Assembly: GCA_947498645.1 (NCBI GenBank)
Contig: CANMKS010000001.1
Location: 1,588,032 to 1,652,031 of the forward strand
Direction of reading: 5' to 3'
DNA length: 64,000 bases
From: an uncultured Paracoccaceae bacterium
GTDB taxonomy: Bacteria > Pseudomonadota > Alphaproteobacteria > Rhodobacterales > Rhodobacteraceae
This document shows positions 1-8,436 of this stretch, piece after piece (the stretch's first letter is position 1; the number at the start of each line of letters is the position of its first letter). The notes below the pieces were generated by a model. The model was given only the letters and a program-made list of their open reading frames with translations. It was not told the origin of the DNA and did no database searches. Made by a program: the position numbers and the translations under genes.

Positions 1-310
1 GCGGATGCGCGATGGCTCTGGCCACGTTCCGTGTTGCTTGCGAGCGTCCATCACGCAGTCCTGCGAGGAACTCGAACCGTTCTGGCGCAATCAGGCTGCC
101 GTCATTGTCGTAAAGGCAATGGGCGGCCGTGAGGATCAGGCGCTCGCGGATGAGCGCTGCCGTGCAAAACCCCTTGCCCCGGATATCGAGCCTGCCGACC
201 GCTTCCCAGCCTTGGCTGTCTTGCCGCGTCTCAAGCGTCACCAACCCGCTTTCCTGCGCATGCAGGGCGGAGGCCGCAAATAGGAATGCTGAAATCAAGA
301 GCCTGCGCAT
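1..310 (-). CDS. Trypsin-like serine protease (S1 family), N-terminal part only, runs off the left edge
   Basis: Reading the minus strand from ATG at 310 gives MRRLLISAFLFAASALHAQESG...GKGFCTAALIRERLILTAAHCLYDNDG; signal peptide plus TAAHC catalytic His motif. Not in ORF track because it has no stop inside the window. Confidence 0.8.
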   Translation of the reverse strand, partial: MRRLLISAFLFAASALHAQESGLVTLETRQDSQGWEAVGRLDIRGKGFCTAALIRERLILTAAHCLYDNDGSLIAPERFEFLAGLRDGRSQATRNVARAIAHP

Positions 311-365
311 GAATCACCTTGAATCGCGAGCGCTCAGCCTGCGAAAGACTTGCGGCAGGATTATG

Positions 366-1688
366 TCATCCACGCAAGATCGGGATTTGCGGTTCGCGTT
401 TGCCCGGCGCGGTCAGTGCAGGGGGCTGCGGCCCGCCTGTCGCCCAATCAAGCAATTCAACCGTATGCACGATGGGCACATCCGTGCCGCCGCCGATTTG
501 CATCATGCAACCGATGTTGCCAGCGGCAATGATGTCGGGGGTCAGAGCTTCCAGGGTTTGGACCTTGCGGGATTTGAGTTGCTTGGAAATCTCAGGCTGC
601 ATCAGGTTGTAGGTACCCGCCGACCCGCAACACAGATGGCTGTCTGCCGGTTCCAGTACCGTGAAACCGGCCTTTTTCAGCAAGTCCTTGGGGAAGGTTT
701 TGATCTGTTGGCCGTGTTGGAGCGAACAGGCAGCGTGATAGGCGACCTTGGTGTTCTTGTCCTCACCTTCGGGTAAATCAAGTTTCATCAGGATTTCCGA
801 GACGTCCATCGCAATCGCTGACACGCGTGCCGCGTCTGCGGCGAGCGGATCATTGCGGAACATATGGCCATAGTCCTTGACCGTCGTGCCGCAGCCAGAG
901 GTGTTGATTACAATCGCATCCAGCCCGCCGTTGTCGATTTCCCGCGCCCAGGCCTTGATGTTTTTGGCCGCTGTTGCGTGGCTTTCGGCCTCTTTGCCCA
1001 TGTGGTGGGTCAACGCCCCACAACAGCCCGCACCTTCGGCCACGACAACCTCTGCCCCAAGACGGGTCAGCAAGCGGATAGTGGCGTCGTTGATATCGGT
1101 ATTCAGCGCCTTTTGCGCACATCCGGTCATCAGGGCCACACGCATTTTCGGATTCTCGGCGGCAAAGGTCTGCGGGTCGTCGTTGCGACTGACGGGTGGT
1201 ATGGTTCTGGGGGCCATTTCAAGCATGGCACGCAGGCGGGCATCGGGCATCAGCCGCGCAAATGGCCGCCCGATCCTGGCCCCAAGCAAGGCGACCCGAA
1301 ATCGCATCGGATAGGGCAGAATGCGCGCCAGAAGCCAGCGCAAGGCGCGGTCAGATAGGGGGCGGTCGTAGGTCTTTTCGATGTAGGCGCGGGCATGATC
1401 AACCAGATGCATGTAATGCACGCCTGACGGGCAGGTGGTCATGCACGCCAGGCAAGACAAGCAGCGGTCGATGTGCATGACAGTCTTTGCATCCGGTTTG
1501 CGCGCGTTCTCAAGCATATCCTTGATCAGATAGATCCGGCCGCGCGGACTATCCAGTTCATCCCCCAGTACCTGATAGGTGGGGCAGGTGGCAGTACAAA
1601 AGCCGCAATGCACGCAATTGCGCAGTATTTCGTTTGAGCGGGCGATATCGGGATCGGTTAGCTGTTCTGGCGTGAATGTCGTCTGCAT
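366..1688 (-). CDS. glcF: Glycolate oxidase iron-sulfur subunit
   Basis: Two CxxCxxCxxxCP ferredoxin motifs (CVHCGFCTATCP, CLSCLACMTTCP), cysteine-rich CCG domains; downstream of glcE/glcD. Confidence 0.95.
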   Translation of the reverse strand: MQTTFTPEQLTDPDIARSNEILRNCVHCGFCTATCPTYQVLGDELDSPRGRIYLIKDMLENARKPDAKTVMHIDRCLSCLACMTTCPSGVHYMHLVDHARAYIEKTYDRPLSDRALRWLLARILPYPMRFRVALLGARIGRPFARLMPDARLRAMLEMAPRTIPPVSRNDDPQTFAAENPKMRVALMTGCAQKALNTDINDATIRLLTRLGAEVVVAEGAGCCGALTHHMGKEAESHATAAKNIKAWAREIDNGGLDAIVINTSGCGTTVKDYGHMFRNDPLAADAARVSAIAMDVSEILMKLDLPEGEDKNTKVAYHAACSLQHGQQIKTFPKDLLKKAGFTVLEPADSHLCCGSAGTYNLMQPEISKQLKSRKVQTLEALTPDIIAAGNIGCMMQIGGGTDVPIVHTVELLDWATGGPQPPALTAPGKREPQIPILRG

Positions 1689-2809
1689 CAGGTCATGATC
1701 CCGGGGTTAAGAATGCCACGTGGGTCGAATTTGGCGCGCAGCCCGCTGGTGATTGCAGCAAGCGCCGGGGCTTCCGGGTGAAAGACGGGCAGGTCAGCAG
1801 TGCCCCGGATCAGTGTGGCATGACCATCAAAAGCCCCGATCGCAGCGCGCAGGTCATGCCCTGCCTCTGTCAGCGCCCAGATCAGCCCGCCGCCCCAGTC
1901 ATATTGCACTGCCTTTGCCCCCATGCGGGCGGCAATCCCAGCTGCGTCAGACGGCTTGCATGAGACCCGCCAGACATCCCCCGGCTGGTCTGTAAAAGCG
2001 GCAGCATCGCGAACCCATTTCCACCCTTCGGCCGCGCCGGGGCCTTCTGTTGCGCCAACCGCAATCTCGGCGTCGCCGTAATTCTTGAGCAGATCGCGCA
2101 GCTTTTCCGCACGGTACTTGACCGAGGTCTCGAACCCTTCAATGCGGATCATGGTCAACGGCTCGCCAAACTTGCTTTTGGGGAAATGCGCGGCACCTGT
2201 GGCTTCAAACGGCGATCCAAGCGCGGCAGAGAGTGCTGCAATCGCCCTGTCATCCCGTAGACCATGCAACATGACAGTGCCCATGGTTTCCACATCTGGC
2301 AGCACTTTGAGGGAGACCTCGGTCAGCACCCCCAGCGTACCGTAAGACCCTGTCATCAACTTGACCAGATCATAGCCCGTCACATTCTTCATCACCCGGC
2401 CACCGTTCTTGATGATTGTGCCCGCGCCATCGACGCAGCGCACACCCAGCATGAAATCCCGACATGCACCAACAGCGATGCGGCGCGGACCAGAGATATT
2501 GGCCGCGACCATGCCACCCAATGTTGGCGCCCCGGTGGTTCCCAAAAGCGGTCTGTGGTCCATCGGCTCAAACGCAAGGCGCTGGTTTTCGGCCGCAAGT
2601 GCGGCCTCAACCTCCGACAGCGGCGTGCCTGAGCCGGCAACAATGGTCAGCGCACCGGGTTCATACAGGCTGATCCCGCTCAGCTTTGCTGTGCTCAACT
2701 CTTGCCCTTCCGTGCGCCCGATGGGACGTGTACCCCCGCCTTTGATCCGCAAGGGTTCATCGGATGTGGCAATCATCTCGGCCAGTTCTGCTTCGGTGGA
2801 TGGCGTCAT
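1688..2809 (-). CDS. glcE: Glycolate oxidase FAD-binding subunit
   Basis: FAD-binding PCMH-type protein between glcD and glcF. Start moved to MTPSTEAEL (2809) because the track's extra 15 codons are read through an intergenic element. Confidence 0.92.
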   Translation of the reverse strand: MTPSTEAELAEMIATSDEPLRIKGGGTRPIGRTEGQELSTAKLSGISLYEPGALTIVAGSGTPLSEVEAALAAENQRLAFEPMDHRPLLGTTGAPTLGGMVAANISGPRRIAVGACRDFMLGVRCVDGAGTIIKNGGRVMKNVTGYDLVKLMTGSYGTLGVLTEVSLKVLPDVETMGTVMLHGLRDDRAIAALSAALGSPFEATGAAHFPKSKFGEPLTMIRIEGFETSVKYRAEKLRDLLKNYGDAEIAVGATEGPGAAEGWKWVRDAAAFTDQPGDVWRVSCKPSDAAGIAARMGAKAVQYDWGGGLIWALTEAGHDLRAAIGAFDGHATLIRGTADLPVFHPEAPALAAITSGLRAKFDPRGILNPGIMT

Positions 2810-2872
2810 GTCCGTCTTCTTTTGTTCAAAAATATCTTGGGGGGCGTGGGACACGCGGGGGCAAAGCCCCCT
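2810..2872 (-). repeat. Composite intergenic element: GC hairpins plus CCCCCCAAGATATTTTTG
   Basis: Minus strand between glcD stop and glcE start: GGGGGC-TTT-GCCCCC hairpin (2857-2871), GCGTG-TCC-CACGC (2844-2856), then CCCCCCAAGATATTTTTGAACAAAAGAAG. Confidence 0.55.
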
Positions 2873-4306
2873 CTATGCGGCGCGGCGGGGCTCAGAGCTG
2901 GCCAATGGGAACACTTTGGCGGCATTCAAAAGCCAATCAGGATCAAATACATCTTTGATTGCCATTTGCGCCTCAAGGTCGGCGGGGTCATATTGCACGG
3001 TCATCAGATCACGCTTTTCGATGCCCACGCCATGTTCGCCGGTCAGGCAACCGCCGACCTCGACGCAAAGTTTCAGCACCTCCGCGCCAAACGCTTCACA
3101 AATCTCAAGATCGCCGGGTTTGTTGGCGTCATACAGGATCAGGGGGTGCATATTGCCGTCGCCTGCGTGGAACACATTGCCGACACCAAGACCGTAGTGT
3201 TTGGACATCTCGCCAATCCGCTTCAGCACATAAGGTAACGACGAGACCGGGATTGTCCCATCCAGACACATATAGTCAGAGATTTTCCCAATGGCGCTGA
3301 AGGCAGCTTTGCGGCCCGCCCAAATGCGCGCCGCTTCATCCGGTGACTGCGCCTCGCGCAGTTCAACGGGATTGTGCTTTGCCGCGATAGTCTTGATCCG
3401 GGCCAGTTGATCGTCAATCTCGGCCTCAGAGCCTTCAACCTCAACAATCAGCAGCGCCTCACACTCGGGATAGCCTGCGCCCGAGAATTCTTCGCAAACA
3501 CCAATCAGCATCTCGTCCATATATTCGATTGCGACCGGCAGAATACCCGCCTTGATGATGTCCGACACAACCTGCCCGGCAGTTTCAGCACTGTCATAGC
3601 CCATCAATACCGGGCGTGCGCCTTCTGGTTTGTGCAGGATGCGCAGAGTCGCCTCTGTCACGACACCAAGCTGGCCTTCTGATCCGCAGATGACGCCCAG
3701 CACGTCCAGCCCTGCGGCATCCAGATGCGCGCCGCCCACGTCAACGATCGTGCCATCCATCATCACCATGGTGACGCCCATCAGATTGTTGGTGGTGACG
3801 CCGTATTTCAGGCAATGCGCCCCGCCGGAGTTCATCGCGATATTGCCTGCGATAGCACAGGCGAGCTGGCTGGACGGATCGGGGGCGTAAAAGAACCCTT
3901 CCGCCTCTACCGCGCCGGTGACAGACAGGTTGGTTCGCCCGCTTTGCACCTTGATGTAGCGGTCAGCATAGTTGGTTTCGATCACGCCGTTCATCTTGGC
4001 CACACCGAGGATCACGCAATCGGCCGTGGGCAATGCACCACCGGCCAATGATGTGCCAGAGCCGCGCGGAACCACCGGCACGCCCATTTCGTGGCATACC
4101 TTCAGCGCGGCGGAAACTTCAGCGGTGTTGGCAGGCAGAATGGCGCAAAGCGGCGGGCATTTATATGCCGTCAGCGCATCGCATTCATAGGCGCGTGTCT
4201 GGTTTTCATCCGAGATCACAGCATTGGTTGGCAGAACCTCTTTCAGCCGCGCGACGATCTGTTCCTTGCGGGCCAACACATGGGTACTCGGGGCAGGCAT
4301 TTCCAT
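2873..4306 (-). CDS. glcD: Glycolate oxidase subunit, FAD-linked oxidase
   Basis: GlcD-like FAD oxidase (PRGSGTSLAGGALP, GNVFHAGDGNMHP, GEHGVGIEKRDLM). Confidence 0.95.
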   Translation of the reverse strand: MEMPAPSTHVLARKEQIVARLKEVLPTNAVISDENQTRAYECDALTAYKCPPLCAILPANTAEVSAALKVCHEMGVPVVPRGSGTSLAGGALPTADCVILGVAKMNGVIETNYADRYIKVQSGRTNLSVTGAVEAEGFFYAPDPSSQLACAIAGNIAMNSGGAHCLKYGVTTNNLMGVTMVMMDGTIVDVGGAHLDAAGLDVLGVICGSEGQLGVVTEATLRILHKPEGARPVLMGYDSAETAGQVVSDIIKAGILPVAIEYMDEMLIGVCEEFSGAGYPECEALLIVEVEGSEAEIDDQLARIKTIAAKHNPVELREAQSPDEAARIWAGRKAAFSAIGKISDYMCLDGTIPVSSLPYVLKRIGEMSKHYGLGVGNVFHAGDGNMHPLILYDANKPGDLEICEAFGAEVLKLCVEVGGCLTGEHGVGIEKRDLMTVQYDPADLEAQMAIKDVFDPDWLLNAAKVFPLASSEPRRAA

Positions 4307-4327
4307 CTTGCGACTCCAATCTATCGG

Positions 4328-4350
4328 ATTGGTAAAAATATATTACCAAT
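4328..4350. promoter_or_regulatory. Candidate operator: 8-bp inverted repeat ATTGGTAA-N7-TTACCAAT
   Basis: Exact inverted repeat 21 bp upstream of glcD and 45 bp upstream of the divergent DUF599 gene. Confidence 0.55.
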
Positions 4351-4395
4351 TTTGTGATATGGCAAGTCCAATGTCAAAAGGCTAAACCGAGGGTC

Positions 4396-5094
4396 ATGAG
4401 ACTAATTGATCATCTGAGCCTTCTGGCCCCCCTCGATTTATGTGCTGTCGGCCTGATTGTGGTCGCCTGGTTTGCGATCGGCTGGCTGATCGAACACCCC
4501 GGTGCCAAGCGCCCATCTGTGACCATGCTGATGTCAGAAGAGCGCCGCGCATGGATGAAGGTCTTTGTGACGCGAGATCCACGCATCTTTGACAGCCAGA
4601 TTCTTGCCAGCCTGCGGCAGGGCACGGCCTTTTTCGCCTCTACCTGTCTGTTGGCTGTGGGTGGTGTTCTGGCACTTGCCGGCAATACTGAACCGCTTAG
4701 CGGGTTGGCCGCTGAAGTGACCGAGATGCCCGTGCCTGTATTGGTCTTTCAGCTGAAACTGGGGCTGGTGGCGCTTTTTCTGACCAATGCCTTTTTGAAA
4801 TTCGTCTGGGCCAACCGCGTTTTTGGTTACTGCGCTGTCCTGATGGCCGCTGTGCCCAACGACCCCGATGACCCGGCAGCACACCCGCGTGCGGCGCAGG
4901 CAGCGGAACTGAACATCCGGGCCGCCATCAACTTTAACCGCGGTTTGCGGGGCATGTATTTTGCCATGGGTGCATTGGCCTGGCTGCTTGGGTCGGTCGC
5001 GCTGATCATCGCGACGCTGATCGTGCTCTGGGTTTTGTGGTCACGCGAATTTGCGTCACTGCCCCGTTCAATTCTGCTAAAAGATACAACATGA
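4396..5094 (+). CDS. DUF599-type integral membrane protein
   Basis: Multi-TM protein, start at MRLIDHLSLL; hydrophobic segments and DUF599-like architecture. Confidence 0.75.
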   Translation: MRLIDHLSLLAPLDLCAVGLIVVAWFAIGWLIEHPGAKRPSVTMLMSEERRAWMKVFVTRDPRIFDSQILASLRQGTAFFASTCLLAVGGVLALAGNTEPLSGLAAEVTEMPVPVLVFQLKLGLVALFLTNAFLKFVWANRVFGYCAVLMAAVPNDPDDPAAHPRAAQAAELNIRAAINFNRGLRGMYFAMGALAWLLGSVALIIATLIVLWVLWSREFASLPRSILLKDTT

Positions 5095-5429
5095 GATATC
5101 TTGCCTTGATTGCCTGCCTCGCAGGCCCCGCCTTTGCCGATGCACCCGTTGTCGAGGCTGTGACGATCAACGGATCCAGCATCAGTGTAACCTTGTCACA
5201 TCCTGACACGGGATGGGATCACTATGCCGACGGGTGGGAGGTGCTGGATGCCGACGGCAACAGCCTCGGCATTCGCGAGCTTGCGCATCCGCATGTGAAT
5301 GAACAACCCTTCACCCGGTCACTGTCCGGGGTGGATATCCCGGAAGGCGTAACAACCCTTTTCGTGCGGGCGCGCTGCAACGTTGACGGCTGGTCAGAGA
5401 CACTGTTCGAGGTGAATTTGAACCCATAA
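5091..5429 (+). CDS. Small secreted protein of unknown function
   Basis: Signal peptide MRYLALIACLAGPAFA; ATGA overlap with upstream gene. Confidence 0.75.
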   Translation: MRYLALIACLAGPAFADAPVVEAVTINGSSISVTLSHPDTGWDHYADGWEVLDADGNSLGIRELAHPHVNEQPFTRSLSGVDIPEGVTTLFVRARCNVDGWSETLFEVNLNP

Positions 5430-5433
5430 CGGC

Positions 5434-6357
5434 TTAGGGGCCAACAAGCTGGAAGTCCGCAACAAGCGGATAGTGATCGGTTGGCCATTCGCCCGCATAT
5501 TTCTTGCGCAAGACAACAGGCGTGCCAATCAGTTGGGCGCGATCTGTTGTCGCGATGTGATCGACCGCGCCAAACAGGTTGATGCCCCGGTTGAAGTGAT
5601 AGGTTGATCCTCGCACCGGAACGAACGACAGCCCGGTGTCTTCGAGGGTTCTGACCAATTGCCCACCCAAACGTGCATTCAGGTCCCCAATTGCAAAAAG
5701 TGCTTCGCGATCCGCAATCCAGGGCGTGATGCGCTCTGCAACCAGTGCGATCGATTTCTGGCGGTTCGACAGGCTGGCGTAATCCGTGTGGATGTTCACC
5801 ACCCGAAACACCGCGCCGTTTGTTTGATCTTCAAATTGCGCCCAAGACGCGAAGGCAGGGTAAGAGCCGTTGAAGGTCCGCGAATAGATCACGTCTGGTG
5901 CTTCAGAAAAAAAGAACCAGCCTTGATCCAGCATTCGCAACTTGTCAGCACGGTAGAGGATCGGTTGCGTGGATGGGAACGCGGACGGGTCACCCACTGC
6001 GGCTGCGGCATAGCCGGGATTGTTCGCAAGTAGCCAGTCCAGCGTCAGGTTGGTGTTATTGCCGTTGCCTCTGGCAAAGCTCTCCATCTCCTGAAATCCA
6101 ATCACATCGGCATCTATCTCCTTGAAGGCCAAATCCATGGGCCCTTTCCTGCGCTCCCAGTCTCCGACGGACCAGGGGCCGGTTTGCTGGCCCAGGATGA
6201 TGTAATGGACGTTGTAGGTCGCCACACGAAGCGTTTGCGCATCATTTGGCGGCAGAGCCGCGTTGCCCGAGTTGCGCACGGTCTGGCAGCCAACCAAGGC
6301 GATCAGACCAATCAGGAAAAAGGCGAGAACTTTCAAGACCGTGCCCAGCATCACCAT
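5434..6357 (-). CDS. Endonuclease/exonuclease/phosphatase (EEP) family lipoprotein
   Basis: Lipobox-like LIALVGC; EEP motifs ATYNVHY, DVIGFQEME, GDLNARLGG, TDHYPLVADF. Confidence 0.85.
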   Translation of the reverse strand: MVMLGTVLKVLAFFLIGLIALVGCQTVRNSGNAALPPNDAQTLRVATYNVHYIILGQQTGPWSVGDWERRKGPMDLAFKEIDADVIGFQEMESFARGNGNNTNLTLDWLLANNPGYAAAAVGDPSAFPSTQPILYRADKLRMLDQGWFFFSEAPDVIYSRTFNGSYPAFASWAQFEDQTNGAVFRVVNIHTDYASLSNRQKSIALVAERITPWIADREALFAIGDLNARLGGQLVRTLEDTGLSFVPVRGSTYHFNRGINLFGAVDHIATTDRAQLIGTPVVLRKKYAGEWPTDHYPLVADFQLVGP

Positions 6358-6366
6358 CCTCGCAAC

Positions 6367-8436
6367 TTATCTGCGGCCTTCGCGCAGCCATGCGCCAACG
6401 ATCATCAACGCGGCCAGCAAAAGATAGGCCCAGGACGGCAGCAGAGAGTTGATACTGATATCAGCCGTGCGGTACGCCCCGCGCGGCGTGATCCCGATCC
6501 AGCCACGCCCAGCCGCAGGGCGACCCTCGCGCACCGAACGGATGCTCACGTCGCCATCGCTGACCTGCACGACGCCGCCGCCGGTGCCGTCGACCAGCGG
6601 TTGCAGTAACTCGGCACTCGCAATGGTTTGCTCAAACTCGCGCGGGGCTGAGGGCCCAAGTGCGATCACAGTGGTTTCTTCGCCATCGTCCAGACGGTAA
6701 AGGCCAATCTCGGGCGCATCCCACAGTGTCTCAAACCGGCCCGGTGATACTTCTTCAAGCGTCAGCGCTGTCTCGGACCCATCCGGATGCGTCACCGTCA
6801 CGTCGCCGGTTTCCAGATCAAGCGTGCGCCGGATAATCCGCATCTTCTGGCCGGTCGGTTCAACCCAAAGCGCCTCTTCTTCAAGCTCAGGTTCTTTCAT
6901 CATCCAATGCGCCAGACGGCGCAGCAGTTCCAACTGCGGACCGCCGCCTTCATAGCCCCGATCCCATAGCCAGGAATGATCCGAGGCCATCAGCGAAACA
7001 CGACCTTCACCGATCCGGTTGAGGATCAAAAGAGGGCGGTCATCAAGGCCTGACATGACGGTTGTTGCGGCCTCCGGCACCAATACATCAATCAGCCGGA
7101 ACCATCGGCCCCAGCCCGGACCGTCGCCATCTGGATTGGGCGACAACAGGTCCAGCCCCTCGGTGACCGGGTGACGTTGCCCGATATCGGTCAGCTGTGG
7201 GACAAACCCCTCCTCAAAGACCCGCGCTGTTGGCGCACCGGGCAGGATGTTACCAAGCGGTGAGCGGTAGATGCTTTCAGCAGAGCCATATTCCGGCCCG
7301 GATGAAATCAGCACGGCGCCGCCCTGTTCAACGTAATCGCGGATGTTATCAAGGTAGGCGCTGGGCAGGATGCCCCGGCGGCGATACCGATCAAAGATGA
7401 TCAGATCAAAGTCGTTGATTTTTTCCAGAAACAGCTCGCGGGTCGGGAAGGCGATCAGAGACAGCTCATTCACTGGTACGCCGTCCTGTTTTTCAGGGGG
7501 GCGCAGAATGGTGAAATGGACCAGATCGACAGCGGAATCCGATTTGAGCAGGTTGCGCCAGGTCCGTTCCCCCGGATGCGGCTCGCCTGATACAAGCAGC
7601 ACGCGCAGACGGTCGCGCACGCCGTTGATCTGGATTACGGCGGCGTTGTTGCGGTTGGTCAGCTCTCCTTCCGCCACCGGAATGTTGAATTGCAGCACAT
7701 TCATCCCGCCATGCGGCAATGAGATGGGCAATTGAACATCCTGCCCAATAGGCACCTGCACGACAACCGGTGTATCCCCGTCAATTGCAATTGACAGAGG
7801 CACAGATGTGCTCTCGGGCGCGGCGCCCTGATCTTCGATGCGCAGCGTCAGGTTGACCTCTTCCCCCAGGATGGCAAAGGCGGGCGCGTTTTCGACGACC
7901 AGCCGCCGATCCCAATCCTCGGGCTCTCCGGTCAGCAAGGTATGCATTGGGGCAGGCAGGGCCGGTGCCCTTTCGATGTCATGCACACGCCCGTCGGTGA
8001 CAAGGACGATGCCCGCGATGCGCGCTTGCGGTTCTTCCGCCAAAGCCTCTGACAGGGCGGTCATCAGGGTTGTGCCCAAATCGCCTTCGGCATCGCCCAA
8101 TGTGACGATGCGCAGTTCGGTGTTGGGTTGGCGCGCCAGTTCAGCCGCGACATTGTCAATGGCTGCCGCATTTTGATCGGGCCTGCCGCCAATGCGCTGG
8201 CTGGCACTTTCATCAACCACAAGCATGACGATATCGGTCAGCGGTTCGCGGTCTTCTTGCTGAATAGCGGGGTTGGCCAAAGCAGTGAGCAGAACAAACC
8301 CCGCAAACCCGCGCAACCACCAACCCGGCAAACGCCGCCAGATCGCAAGAACGAGCGCGAGCAGCGCCAGCCCTGCCACTGTCAACAGCACCACCATGGG
8401 GACCAGAGGATCAAGGATCAATGTGCCGGTCATCAC
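6367..8436 (-). CDS. Membrane protein with intact MIDAS-like DESAS motif (VWA/glutamine-amidotransferase-like), aerotolerance-type cluster
   Basis: N-terminal TMs, VVDESASQ (DxSxS), C-terminal TM; 4-bp overlap with upstream gene. Confidence 0.75.
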   Translation of the reverse strand: MMTGTLILDPLVPMVVLLTVAGLALLALVLAIWRRLPGWWLRGFAGFVLLTALANPAIQQEDREPLTDIVMLVVDESASQRIGGRPDQNAAAIDNVAAELARQPNTELRIVTLGDAEGDLGTTLMTALSEALAEEPQARIAGIVLVTDGRVHDIERAPALPAPMHTLLTGEPEDWDRRLVVENAPAFAILGEEVNLTLRIEDQGAAPESTSVPLSIAIDGDTPVVVQVPIGQDVQLPISLPHGGMNVLQFNIPVAEGELTNRNNAAVIQINGVRDRLRVLLVSGEPHPGERTWRNLLKSDSAVDLVHFTILRPPEKQDGVPVNELSLIAFPTRELFLEKINDFDLIIFDRYRRRGILPSAYLDNIRDYVEQGGAVLISSGPEYGSAESIYRSPLGNILPGAPTARVFEEGFVPQLTDIGQRHPVTEGLDLLSPNPDGDGPGWGRWFRLIDVLVPEAATTVMSGLDDRPLLILNRIGEGRVSLMASDHSWLWDRGYEGGGPQLELLRRLAHWMMKEPELEEEALWVEPTGQKMRIIRRTLDLETGDVTVTHPDGSETALTLEEVSPGRFETLWDAPEIGLYRLDDGEETTVIALGPSAPREFEQTIASAELLQPLVDGTGGGVVQVSDGDVSIRSVREGRPAAGRGWIGITPRGAYRTADISINSLLPSWAYLLLAALMIVGAWLREGRR

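Noticed and set aside
2409-3197. Long plus-strand ORF (262 aa) and similar long antisense ORFs over glc, hem and dnaX genes
   Set aside because: Shadow ORFs opposite confidently assigned genes in GC-rich DNA; no recognisable domains.
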